NCBI GenBank assembly: GCA_020635915.1
Contig: JACJYU010000001.1
Location: 1,054,001-1,118,000 of the forward strand
Reading direction: 5' to 3'
Source: Flammeovirgaceae bacterium
Lineage (GTDB): Bacteria; Bacteroidota; Bacteroidia; Cytophagales; Cyclobacteriaceae
Length of the DNA: 64,000 nucleotides
Shown: piece after piece, positions 27,455-34,635 of the stretch
How the letters are laid out: each line of letters begins with the position of its first letter
How positions within the stretch are numbered: position 1 is the first letter of the stretch
Made by a program: the position numbers and the translations under genes
The notes under the pieces: generated by a model
What the model saw: only the letters and a program-made list of their open reading frames with translations
The model's database searches: none
What the model was told of the DNA's origin: nothing

Positions 27455-27607
27455 ATGAGCGGACTATTATATTTTGTCGCGATAATCCTTTTGGTGGGTT
27501 GGGCACTTGGCTTTTTCGTATTCAGCTTTGGCAGTATCATCCATGTGTTGCTGGTATTTGCCATCATAGCGGTGCTGTTGCGCCTCATCAGGGGAAAGGG
27601 CGTTTGA
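27455..27607 (+). CDS. lmo0937-family small membrane protein (DUF5670-like)
   Basis: 50 residues: MSGLLYFVAIILLVGWALGF, then FVFSFGSIIHVLLVFAIIAV and LLRLIRGKGV. Two membrane helices are joined by a short Gly/Ser turn, with a basic end. The pattern Y-x-A-x-ILL-x-W-x-GFF, GxxIHxLLVxAIIAVLLRLIRGK is that of the lmo0937 family, which is widespread in bacteria and often stress-linked. Its function is unknown. It is divergent from the receiver gene and may belong to the output of this signalling locus. Confidence 0.8.
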   Translation: MSGLLYFVAIILLVGWALGFFVFSFGSIIHVLLVFAIIAVLLRLIRGKGV

Positions 27608-27615
27608 TTTCCAAC

Positions 27616-27643
27616 GGCAAGGCAAACTGGATCTTTGCCTGCC
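27616..27643 (+). terminator. Hairpin after the small membrane protein
   Basis: GGCAAGGCAAA pairs with TTTGCCTGCC (one bulged A) around a 7-base loop, nine bases after the stop at 27607. It has no U-tract, so it may serve as an mRNA 3' stabiliser or a weak terminator. Confidence 0.3.
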
Positions 27644-27671
27644 ACAGGCCCCAAAACCAAATCCAAAAAGG

Positions 27672-27679
27672 TATATTTG
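27672..27679 (+). promoter_or_regulatory. Possible -7 element for the Ppx/GppA gene
   Basis: TATATTTG fits TAnnTTTG exactly, 16 bases before the ATG at 27696. No TTG is seen at the right spacing upstream. Confidence 0.35.
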
Positions 27680-27695
27680 GCTCCTTATCATAAAA

Positions 27696-28634
27696 ATGGA
27701 GAGCCGGATTGCCATAGTCGACTTGGGCACAAACACATTTCACCTGCTGATTGTGGACCTCAACGGACCCTCTTACCGGCTTGTTCATCGCGAGCGCCAG
27801 GCCGTAAAGTTGGGGGAAAGGGGCATCAACAAAGGGGTCATCACTGAGGAAGCCTTGCAGCGGGCACTGGATACCCTGAACGGGTTTAGTGTGTCCATTC
27901 GAAAACACCAGGCAAAAAAGGTATTTGCCTATGGCACCAGCGCCTTGCGGAATGCCCGCAACCAAACGGCCGCCCTTGACAAAATACGTGACCTCACCGG
28001 TATGGGCGTGAAATTGATTTCGGGTGACGAAGAGGCCAGGCTGATTTACCTGGGGGTAAGGTCTGCGGTAAAGTTGGGCCAGCAAAAAACCCTGATAGTG
28101 GACATTGGAGGGGGGAGCGTGGAGTTCATAATTGGGAACGAAAGTGAAATATTCTGGAAACAAAGTATTGAAATAGGGGCCCAGCGGCTGTTGGAAGAAT
28201 ATCACCGCCACGACCCCATCACAACGGAAGACCTCGAGGCGTTGCACATTCACTTTGAGCACAACCTTACCGGCCTGTTTGCCGCCCTGCAATCACACCA
28301 ACCCAAAACCCTGGTGGGCTCTTCAGGAACATTTGACACGCTTAGCGATATCTATTGTATCGAACAAGGCATCGCCAGGGACCCAGGGGCAGCGGAAACC
28401 CCGCTCTCTTTTGATGGGTTTAAAAACATTTACCAGCAACTGGTTGCGAAAGACCGTGCCGCCAGGATGCTAATGCCCGGAATGATTGAACTGCGGGTGG
28501 ACATGATCGTGGTGGCCTGCAGCCTTATCGATTACCTGATAGCCCATTATCCGTTTGAGGGCATCCGGGTGTCGGGCTATGCCCTGAAAGAAGGTGTGTT
28601 GTCCGACATAATGAAGGCCCACTACAGTTTGTAG
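27696..28634 (+). CDS. Ppx/GppA family phosphatase
   Basis: 312 residues, the short two-domain form of exopolyphosphatase/guanosine pentaphosphate phosphatase. Motifs of the actin-like ATPase fold: VDLGTNTFHLLIVD (7-20), FAYGTSALRNARN, ISGDEEARLIYLGV, VDIGGGSVEFI, and GSSGTFDTL. It lacks the C-terminal HD domain of E. coli Ppx. It removes terminal phosphates from polyphosphate or pppGpp; which substrate is used cannot be told from sequence. Confidence 0.92.
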   Translation: MESRIAIVDLGTNTFHLLIVDLNGPSYRLVHRERQAVKLGERGINKGVITEEALQRALDTLNGFSVSIRKHQAKKVFAYGTSALRNARNQTAALDKIRDLTGMGVKLISGDEEARLIYLGVRSAVKLGQQKTLIVDIGGGSVEFIIGNESEIFWKQSIEIGAQRLLEEYHRHDPITTEDLEALHIHFEHNLTGLFAALQSHQPKTLVGSSGTFDTLSDIYCIEQGIARDPGAAETPLSFDGFKNIYQQLVAKDRAARMLMPGMIELRVDMIVVACSLIDYLIAHYPFEGIRVSGYALKEGVLSDIMKAHYSL

Positions 28635-28650
28635 CAGGCCTTCAAATACC

Positions 28651-30261
28651 CTACAACCCTGAAATTTGTTTGTCTTTGGGATATTTCACTTCATACCGGT
28701 ACTTCAGTTTTTTTGATTCATTGGGCTGCAGCACCAGTTTCCAGGTAAGCTTGCCGGTCACGGGATCATATTTCGCTCCCCCCATGTCAATGGCCGTCAC
28801 TTCAATCTCCTTGTTCTTTGATACCGGGAGTTGGTCTTCCACGGTAATGTCAATGGGCACTACCTGGGCATTGCGCACCGAAATTTCCCAGCTGTGCTCT
28901 TCCCGCTTGTTGTTGCCAATCAGTTTTTTGGAGGTGAGGTCCTTTAACTCTTCCCTCTTCACCACTATCCTTTTGTCCCTCCCCAGGGAAACCGACAACG
29001 TGTCCCCTATGGAATTTGGGTCAATAAATGTTTTCCCTACAAAGGTCCCCTCAAAAAAGATGTTGGCCTCACCGGGCAACAAGCTAAAGTCTTCCCAACC
29101 CGTGGCCTTGGCGATTAAAAAAGCATCGTTGTCAAGCTTTGGGACCACCGAATAAGCGTACCCCGCCTTTACTTCGTGGCTTTGAATGTCCACCAGGGTG
29201 GGTTTGGAAGATGACGCCACCGTATAGGGCACGGCTATACGGAATTCGGTATTCAGTGATGTCTGCACCGTGCCCACCAGTTCGGCCAGTGATTGGGCGG
29301 GGGCTTCCTCCTCCACGGCAATGCCGGTTTCCATTTTTGCCCGGGGTGCTGCCGCGCCCCTTCCCAAAGCCTTTTTGTCGAACTGCCGATAGGCCACAGG
29401 GTTGTAAAAATCGAGGAACCAGGGATACAGTTCGGGCTTTACGCCTCCCTGGCTAGGGTTGGCAGTGGACAAGGTAAGGCCCACATTTTCCCATTCTTCC
29501 CCTGTCCTTTGAAATACATTTGCCTTGTAGTTGAGTTGAATGGGCGACTTGGTATTCCGGGCACGGAGGTCATAAACCGGGTACCAGCCGGCATTGGCGA
29601 CCACGTAGTCCACCTCCAGGGTGGCCGAGGTGGCGGCACGGGCAGAAACCGTTATTACGATTTCACTGGTGTTCTTGCTATACAATTCATTCTCGCTGTT
29701 GATTTGCCGTTGCAGGCGCAAAATGTGCCCGTTAATCGATTTTGCCTTTTCATCCAACTCCATTCGCTGGGCCACAATATCGCCCAACCTCGACCGGTAA
29801 AAATCGGCCATCGCCTTAAGCTCGGCAACGGTAAGGTTCTGGTTGGTGCCCCCGATCTTTTGATTGCCCAGCAACATTTGTTCCTCCTTGTTCAGTATTT
29901 CCTTTTGGCTTTGCACAAGCGCCAAATTCCTTTGGTGAAAAGCCAAGGAGTCTTTTAACGCTTTAAGCTTGGGGGGCTCATTAAACTCGTTCATAAAATT
30001 TTGTTGGTGGCGGATGCCCATGACCAGGATGTCCCCCTTCCCGGCCACCTGGATGCTGGCGGGGTCAAGTTGGGAAGTCAGCCCTGAAAGGACCAAATCC
30101 ACCTGGCCGGCCTCCACCCTGGTTTTCGCTTCCCGGGTTACCTGGGCCTTGTTCAAAAAGACCGTAACATTCGTAATTTTGGATTCAATGGGTTTGGTGG
30201 CCTGCCCATGGGCGGCAAAAAAACCAAAAACCAACGTGATCATTAAGTTTGTCCTCTTCAT
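28651..30261 (-). CDS. DUF4139 / mucoidy-inhibitor MuiA-like exported protein
   Basis: 536 residues. The signal peptide (MKRTNLMITLVFGFFAAHGQ) is followed by the DUF4140 N-terminal region (ITNVTVFLNKAQVTREAKT). A coiled coil follows (about 100-190), then DUF4139 (ISARAATSATLEVDYVVANAGWYP-like beta domain, GEEWENVGLTLSTANPS). The C-terminal LTWKLVLQPNESKKLKYRYEV is characteristic. The function is unproven. The family name comes from a link to mucoidy in enterobacteria, so an envelope role is likely. Confidence 0.88.
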   Translation of the reverse strand: MKRTNLMITLVFGFFAAHGQATKPIESKITNVTVFLNKAQVTREAKTRVEAGQVDLVLSGLTSQLDPASIQVAGKGDILVMGIRHQQNFMNEFNEPPKLKALKDSLAFHQRNLALVQSQKEILNKEEQMLLGNQKIGGTNQNLTVAELKAMADFYRSRLGDIVAQRMELDEKAKSINGHILRLQRQINSENELYSKNTSEIVITVSARAATSATLEVDYVVANAGWYPVYDLRARNTKSPIQLNYKANVFQRTGEEWENVGLTLSTANPSQGGVKPELYPWFLDFYNPVAYRQFDKKALGRGAAAPRAKMETGIAVEEEAPAQSLAELVGTVQTSLNTEFRIAVPYTVASSSKPTLVDIQSHEVKAGYAYSVVPKLDNDAFLIAKATGWEDFSLLPGEANIFFEGTFVGKTFIDPNSIGDTLSVSLGRDKRIVVKREELKDLTSKKLIGNNKREEHSWEISVRNAQVVPIDITVEDQLPVSKNKEIEVTAIDMGGAKYDPVTGKLTWKLVLQPNESKKLKYRYEVKYPKDKQISGL

Positions 30262-30370
30262 ATCCTATATTGTTTGCCATTGAGATGCAACCGCCATTCA
30301 ATTTCCATAATTCAAACGATTATTTTACAAAATAGCCCGGCCAATTGGCGGATGGCCAAGAATACCTGTT

Positions 30371-31447
30371 ATGAACAATTTATATACCGAAAAAGCGCTC
30401 CGGGAATTTGCCAGTGGCATATTCAAGAAAATGGGCTGTTCGCCACCAGATGCCTCCCTGGCCGCTGATGTGCTCCTTCGGTCCGACCTGCGCGGCATCG
30501 ACTCGCACGGGGTGGCCCGGTTGAGCGGGTATGTGCGGCTGTGGGAGGCGGGAAGGATAAACACAGCCCCAACAATTAAAATTTCGCACGAAACGCCCAG
30601 CACGGCCGTAGTGGATGGAGACAAAGGGCTGGGGCTGGTGGTGGCACCAAAAGCCATGGGCATTGCCATAGGGAAGGCAAAAACATGTGGCACGGGCTGG
30701 GTGGCGGTAAAGAATTCCAACCACTTCGGGATAGCAGGCTATCATGCCATGATGGCGCTGGCCCATGATATGATTGGATTGTCCATGACCAATGCAAGCC
30801 CCCTGGTGGCGCCCACGTTTTCCACCGAGCGGCTATTGGGGACAAACCCTATTTGTATTGCCATTCCTGCCGGCACACAACCTCCTTTTGTTGCAGACTT
30901 CGCCACCACAACTGCAGCCAATGGCAAATTGGAAATATTGCAACGCAAAAATGAAAAAGCGCCCCTGGGATGGGTGCAAGACCGTGAAGGCAGACCCACC
31001 ACCGATGCTTTTGGGGTGAAGGAAGGGGGCTCCCTTATGCCCCTGGGAAGTGACCGGGAGCATGGCAGCCATAAAGGCTACAGCCTGGGCGCCTGGGTGG
31101 ACATCTTTTCGGGCGTGCTCTCCGGGGCCAACTATGGCCCTTGGGTGCCCCCTTTCGTCAGTTTTCTGGCCCCTCCTGCCGACCCTGTAGGGGAGGGCAT
31201 TGGCCATTTCGTGGGGGCCATGCGCGTGGATGCGTTTCGGCCCATGGAAGATTTTAAGAAGCACATGGACAATTGGATTGCCCGCTTTCGCAAGGCACAA
31301 CCCGTGGCCGGCCAGGAGGGGGTGGTCATTCCCGGTGACCCGGAGCGCGAACAGGAAAAAATAAGGGCACGCGAGGGTATCGCCCTTAACAAAAAAGTGG
31401 TGGAGGACCTAAAAGAAATCGCGGACAGGCTTGGGGTGCCTTTCTAA
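30371..31447 (+). CDS. Ldh-family malate/L-lactate dehydrogenase-like oxidoreductase
   Basis: 358 residues of the LDH2/MDHG2 family of NAD(P)-dependent 2-oxoacid reductases. Motifs: RGIDSHGVARLSGYV (catalytic His), VKNSNHFGIAGYHA, GTNPICIAIPA and SDREHGSHKGYSLG. Family members reduce malate, ureidoglycolate, sulfolactate or imino acids, so the substrate is left open. The C-terminus converges on the next gene, sharing four bases. Confidence 0.87.
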   Translation: MNNLYTEKALREFASGIFKKMGCSPPDASLAADVLLRSDLRGIDSHGVARLSGYVRLWEAGRINTAPTIKISHETPSTAVVDGDKGLGLVVAPKAMGIAIGKAKTCGTGWVAVKNSNHFGIAGYHAMMALAHDMIGLSMTNASPLVAPTFSTERLLGTNPICIAIPAGTQPPFVADFATTTAANGKLEILQRKNEKAPLGWVQDREGRPTTDAFGVKEGGSLMPLGSDREHGSHKGYSLGAWVDIFSGVLSGANYGPWVPPFVSFLAPPADPVGEGIGHFVGAMRVDAFRPMEDFKKHMDNWIARFRKAQPVAGQEGVVIPGDPEREQEKIRAREGIALNKKVVEDLKEIADRLGVPF

Positions 31448-31977
31448 AAAGAAAAATATACCCTGAATACCCAGGGGGAAGCGAAGGCCCTGTCCGTGTT
31501 GGAGTAAATCAGGTCATACAAGGCCATTGCGTTTAGCGAACCACGCCTGCCCAACGGTTGGGAATATCCCAGCCCCATAAGGAAGCGGTCAAAATTTTTC
31601 CTTTCGTTGTTGTACAGGGTAGGTGTGTTCAGCACATTGTATTCCGTGTAGGCAAACAATTGGCCGAAATTGTACCTCAGAAAAGGGCTCACCCCATATT
31701 GGTCGATCTTGGCATCCACATCGGGATAAGAATAATGTTGCCATTGCAAGCCAAGCCCACCGGAAAACTGGGGCGAGATCATATAGCCGATTATTGGATT
31801 GAGGCCGATATAAAAATACCGGTTGCCAAATGAATCGTTGCCACCATTCAGGCCAAATCCACCGCCCAAATACACCCGGTCTTTAAGCCCCCACCCTGCC
31901 CTTTCGTCAATCTCGCGCTGGGCAGAAGCAACACCTGCCAACAGGAGCATGCACCATAATAGCCAAGATGCCTTCAT
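31444..31977 (-). CDS. Predicted outer-membrane barrel protein of unknown function
   Basis: 177 residues with a signal peptide (KASWLLWCMLLLAGVASAQR). It is rich in aromatic beta-strands: YLGGGFGLNGG, RYFYIGLNPIIGYMIS, GLGLQWQHYSY and PWVFRVYFSF at the terminus. The last strand ends in Phe, the usual barrel-insertion signal. No specific family is recognised. It lies four bases after ftsB on the same strand. Confidence 0.7.
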   Translation of the reverse strand: MKASWLLWCMLLLAGVASAQREIDERAGWGLKDRVYLGGGFGLNGGNDSFGNRYFYIGLNPIIGYMISPQFSGGLGLQWQHYSYPDVDAKIDQYGVSPFLRYNFGQLFAYTEYNVLNTPTLYNNERKNFDRFLMGLGYSQPLGRRGSLNAMALYDLIYSNTDRAFASPWVFRVYFSF

Positions 31978-31981
31978 TGCC

Positions 31982-32275
31982 TTATTCTTTTTCCTGAATG
32001 ATAAACAAATCTTCGGTTTCCTTTTTCATTAAGTACTTTTCCCGGGCAAACTTCTCCAGGAGTTCCTTGTTGGTCATTAGTTCTTTCCGGTCTTTCTTCA
32101 CTTCCACGATCTTTGCTTCATAGTATTCCTTTTCGCCTTGCAGCGCTCGCAGCTTGGCGCCCATTTTAAAACGGGAAACCAGGTCATTGGAGTCAATAAA
32201 GGCCATCCAAACCAAAAAGAAAAATCCGGTGAGAAAATAATAGTTTTTAAAAAGTGGGGGGAGCCGTTTCAACAT
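31982..32275 (-). CDS. FtsB-like septum formation initiator
   Basis: 97-residue bitopic protein. A short cytoplasmic tail and membrane helix (about 9-30, LFKNYYFLTGFFFLVWMAFI) are followed by a periplasmic coiled coil (LRALQGEKEYYEAKIVEVKKD) and the DivIC/FtsB end region ELLEKFAREKYLMKKETED. It forms part of the FtsB-FtsL-FtsQ complex that activates septal wall synthesis. The size and order match Bacteroidota FtsB. Confidence 0.87.
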   Translation of the reverse strand: MLKRLPPLFKNYYFLTGFFFLVWMAFIDSNDLVSRFKMGAKLRALQGEKEYYEAKIVEVKKDRKELMTNKELLEKFAREKYLMKKETEDLFIIQEKE

Positions 32276-32354
32276 AGTTTAAAAAATGGTTTCACGAAGA
32301 TAGGGAATTTAACGGAAAACCACACAAGGCCTGCCCATGGGCCAATGCCGCCCT

Positions 32355-32786
32355 TTACAGTTGGTACCACTGCTCCTCTTTCAACACCATTTCCCGGCCA
32401 TTGGCCTTTTTCATGACCACTATTTTCAGCCTTCCTTTTCCCTGAAACCATACCCGGAAGGGCATTTCCTTGCCATTTTGAAGGTCAACGTAGGTGCCAT
32501 TACTTCCCTGGGCTATCCTTTTTAGGACCAGGTCTTTGATCATCCTGGAGCCCAACAGGTGCTGGTGGTTGCTTTTAACGGAATTGATCCACACCACGTC
32601 CCCCTGGAATACGGAGTTGATGTGGTGCAGGAGTATGCGCATGGTTTGTGATTCGTTCACCCATACCCCCGTCAGCCTCGATTCCATCTTTACCCTTGAA
32701 TGCCCCCACTTAAAGACAATCAAAGTGGACACCATGGCTATCGCGAACGACACCAGGAGGTACAGTATGGGATAATAAGTTTCCAC
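32355..32786 (-). CDS. Single-pass membrane protein, paralogue of the neighbour at 32805-33218
   Basis: 143 residues. An N-terminal helix (YPILYLLVSFAIAMVSTLIVF) is followed by a beta-rich region beginning LTGVWVNESQTMRILLHH. The same pattern (LSGVWANQSDTLQIMIHQ) occurs in the next upstream gene, so the two are tandem paralogues. Both have a short exported or cytoplasmic beta domain that recalls DUF2147/lipocalin-like folds. Function unknown. It is read leftward toward ftsB. Confidence 0.65.
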   Translation of the reverse strand: METYYPILYLLVSFAIAMVSTLIVFKWGHSRVKMESRLTGVWVNESQTMRILLHHINSVFQGDVVWINSVKSNHQHLLGSRMIKDLVLKRIAQGSNGTYVDLQNGKEMPFRVWFQGKGRLKIVVMKKANGREMVLKEEQWYQL

Positions 32787-32804
32787 CGTTTTCGATTTGC
32801 AGGT

Positions 32805-33218
32805 TTAATATAACGTGACCAGTTTCCATTCTTCCTTGCGCACCAGGTTTTTCCTCTCCAGGTAACATACCCTTAGTCTGTTCCTGCCCTTTGGTTTGAC
32901 TTTAAAATCAAATTCCTCCATGGTGTAAGGGTCGATGTATTTGCCGGTGCTCCAGCCCCACATCGGCTTTAGCCTCACCTTCTCCACCACCCTTTTGCCC
33001 ACAACGATCTTGGCGTTTTCCCGCACATCGGCCGAAACCACATGGCCATGAAGGAAAGTGTCTTGCTGGTGGATCATGATCTGAAGGGTGTCGGACTGGT
33101 TGGCCCACACCCCAGACAGTTTCCATCCCAAATATTTCGGGGAGCCCGGCAGGCCAAAAACCAGAAGGAAGGCAATCCCTATAATGAAGGCACACACAAG
33201 CAGCAGTACCATAGTCAA
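32805..33218 (-). CDS. Single-pass membrane protein, paralogue of the neighbour at 32355-32786
   Basis: 137 residues (or 135 from the second Met). Membrane helix VLLLVCAFIIGIAFLLVFG, then LSGVWANQSDTLQIMIHQQDT, a central variable part, YIDPYTMEEFDFKVKPKGRNRL and a C-terminal EEWKLVTLY. The shared elements with its neighbour are LxGVWxNxSxTxxIxxH near the start, YxD near residue 100, and EEWxxL at the end. No known family is recognised. Confidence 0.65.
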   Translation of the reverse strand: MTMVLLLVCAFIIGIAFLLVFGLPGSPKYLGWKLSGVWANQSDTLQIMIHQQDTFLHGHVVSADVRENAKIVVGKRVVEKVRLKPMWGWSTGKYIDPYTMEEFDFKVKPKGRNRLRVCYLERKNLVRKEEWKLVTLY

Positions 33219-33413
33219 CTTTCTTTTATTCCCCCTTCACAGGGCAAAAAGCGTTCAGGATAATTGCAGGCATCCCCTTGTGCCCTTCGAAAACGAGGTT
33301 TCTAGCTAAAAATCGGGGTTTTTTTGGTAGGCCTGGGAAAATAGGAAAAGGGCGAGCGAGTCAAATCCGTCCCATTTTGAGACCAAAATTTTGCTTTTGG
33401 GAAGGGAAGCATG

Positions 33414-33563
33414 CGTCATCGCGCACTGAAGCGCAGGTGCGTATGCGTGAAGCGGTCCCCCTTTGGGGAGCGCAACCATCAAGGGGATGGCTTCGGTCGT
33501 GCCTTTCACCATGACAGCAATACGTCATCGCTGAAGTGTAGGAATGTGGGTAGGCGTGAATGG
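33414..33563. repeat. Imperfect direct repeat, two copies
   Basis: Copy A is 33414-33455 and copy B 33523-33563. Each carries CGTCATCGC, then TGAAG-y-G-y-AGG, then GCGTGAA. They resemble the short dispersed repeats of many Bacteroidota genomes that begin with GTCAT(T/C)GCG. They bracket the 32-base element at 33469-33500. Confidence 0.5.
33469..33500 (+). repeat. 32-base dispersed repeat, copy 1
   Basis: Identical over 32 bases to 34503-34534. Its core AACCATCAAGGGGATGG is followed by CTTCGGTCGT. After it, CCATGAC recurs at a similar distance in both copies. Likely a non-coding dispersed element. Confidence 0.7.
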
Positions 33564-33621
33564 TAGGTGCCGGCCTTATTATCCAATATATTTATAACTT
33601 AGGGCGAAAAATATCAAGCCT

Positions 33622-33870
33622 ATGAAATTACTTATTGCTTTACTTATCACGACTTCGGCATTTGCCCAGGATTCCCTTTTTTTGGTGGACGGATCAATCC
33701 ACCGTGGAAAAATTGAAAAGATCACCAATGACCGGGTTTCCATCATTGAAAATTATGTGTCAAAGGAAATCAACGCCCGGCTGGTCAAATCCGTCTACAA
33801 GGATGGCAAGGATATCGGTTTTGTGCCTGATGCAATTCCAGCCCATCATGGGGCTAAGGGACAAGGATAA
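33622..33870 (+). CDS. Secreted protein, N-terminal part (frameshifted)
   Basis: 82 residues beginning with a signal peptide (MKLLIALLITTSAFAQ) and continuing DSLFLVDGSIHRGKIEKITN. The frame then runs into a stop after HHGAKGQG. From 33848 the neighbouring frame carries a long open region without its own signal. Removing one G from the GGGG run at 33850-33853 joins the two as ...PAHHG-LRDKDKVIFVPY.... The joined protein would be about 250 residues. No family is recognised. Confidence 0.6.
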   Translation: MKLLIALLITTSAFAQDSLFLVDGSIHRGKIEKITNDRVSIIENYVSKEINARLVKSVYKDGKDIGFVPDAIPAHHGAKGQG

Positions 33871-34375
33871 GGTAATATTTGTCCCTTATGACCAATACAA
33901 GGAAAGAATATTTGGCCTTGACACCCTGGGGTCGCCATTTGGTTTTAATTATTACCAGGCTGATGGGGCGGCCGCCATAAGGGGTTTTACCATTTATACT
34001 TTTGTGGACAAACTACAGCCCAACACAAAATACCTCGGCCTGGGGGCAAGGGTAAAAACCAAGTCCGAGAAAGAGGTTTTTGATATGCTTTCCAAAGACA
34101 GTTGGGTGATAACTGAACAAGACCTGTATGTTAACCCCTATAAAGCGAATGATACCATAACCATAAAAAATGGTGTCCTGTACTGGAATGGGAAGAAGAA
34201 TGGCACAGCGGAACTGTCGGATGAAGATGGCTATCAAATGATTTATTTTAAAATCGATAAGGCATTTTCATTTGAGAAGATGCGAAAGAAATACTGGTTC
34301 ACTGTGGCGGCCGCAACCGATGATGAAATTATGCTGTTTTATAAGTTTTCCATTTTACTGTCCCGCGTGAAATAA
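33848..34375 (+). CDS. Secreted protein, C-terminal part (frameshifted)
   Basis: 175 residues from an ATG at 33848 (MGLRDKDKVIFVPYDQYKE). It has beta-rich segments (GFTIYTFVDKLQPNTKYLG, DTITIKNGVLYWNGKKNG) and a C-terminal YKFSILLSRVK. The codon use looks coding, but the upstream extension of this frame does not resemble protein. It is most simply the continuation of the signal-peptide gene at 33622 after a one-base frameshift. A separate gene starting at 33848 is the alternative. Confidence 0.6.
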   Translation: MGLRDKDKVIFVPYDQYKERIFGLDTLGSPFGFNYYQADGAAAIRGFTIYTFVDKLQPNTKYLGLGARVKTKSEKEVFDMLSKDSWVITEQDLYVNPYKANDTITIKNGVLYWNGKKNGTAELSDEDGYQMIYFKIDKAFSFEKMRKKYWFTVAAATDDEIMLFYKFSILLSRVK

Positions 34376-34407
34376 AACCGTATGAAGCAGGCCGTGCCCT
34401 ATAACCC

Positions 34408-34462
34408 TGTCTAGTCCTAAAATAAGTTTACGATATGTGTAAACCTATTTCAGGACTAGACA
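34408..34462. repeat. 55-bp near-perfect inverted repeat
   Basis: Two 24-base arms (34408-34431 TGTCTAGTCCTAAAATAAG... and its near-complement at 34439-34462) differ at only two positions. They enclose a 7-base spacer (GATATGT). It follows the frameshifted gene by about 30 bases. No U-tract follows, so it is not a typical terminator. It may be a miniature element or two fused IS ends. Confidence 0.8.
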
Positions 34463-34502
34463 CTCAGCCCAACGCAGGGAGACTCTGCGGAGAATTAAGG
34501 GA

Positions 34503-34534
34503 AGCGCAACCATCAAGGGGATGGCTTCGGTCGT
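34503..34534 (+). repeat. 32-base dispersed repeat, copy 2
   Basis: Second copy of the 32-base element at 33469-33500, identical in sequence. It lies between the inverted repeat and the enolase gene and is followed by CTCGCCATGACGG. The 260-base stretch 34376-34635 holds only this and the inverted repeat. Confidence 0.7.
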
Positions 34535-34635
34535 ACCTCCCTCGCCATGACGGTACACTTCAATAGCGCCCCCGCGCCAGGCCACCACCACCCTGCCCGG
34601 CTCGGCCTTCCGCCCACCTGGCGGCCACGCAATAC

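Larger units (their letters stand above)
33219..33621. other. 403-base repeat-bearing intergenic region
   Basis: It contains no gene. The left part has an AT-rich segment with the palindrome CAAAATTTTG (33384-33393). The right part holds two imperfect 40-base direct copies (33414-33455 and 33523-33563; shared CGTCATCGC...TGAAGyGyAGG...GCGTGAA) flanking a 32-base element that recurs at 34503. Confidence 0.6.
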
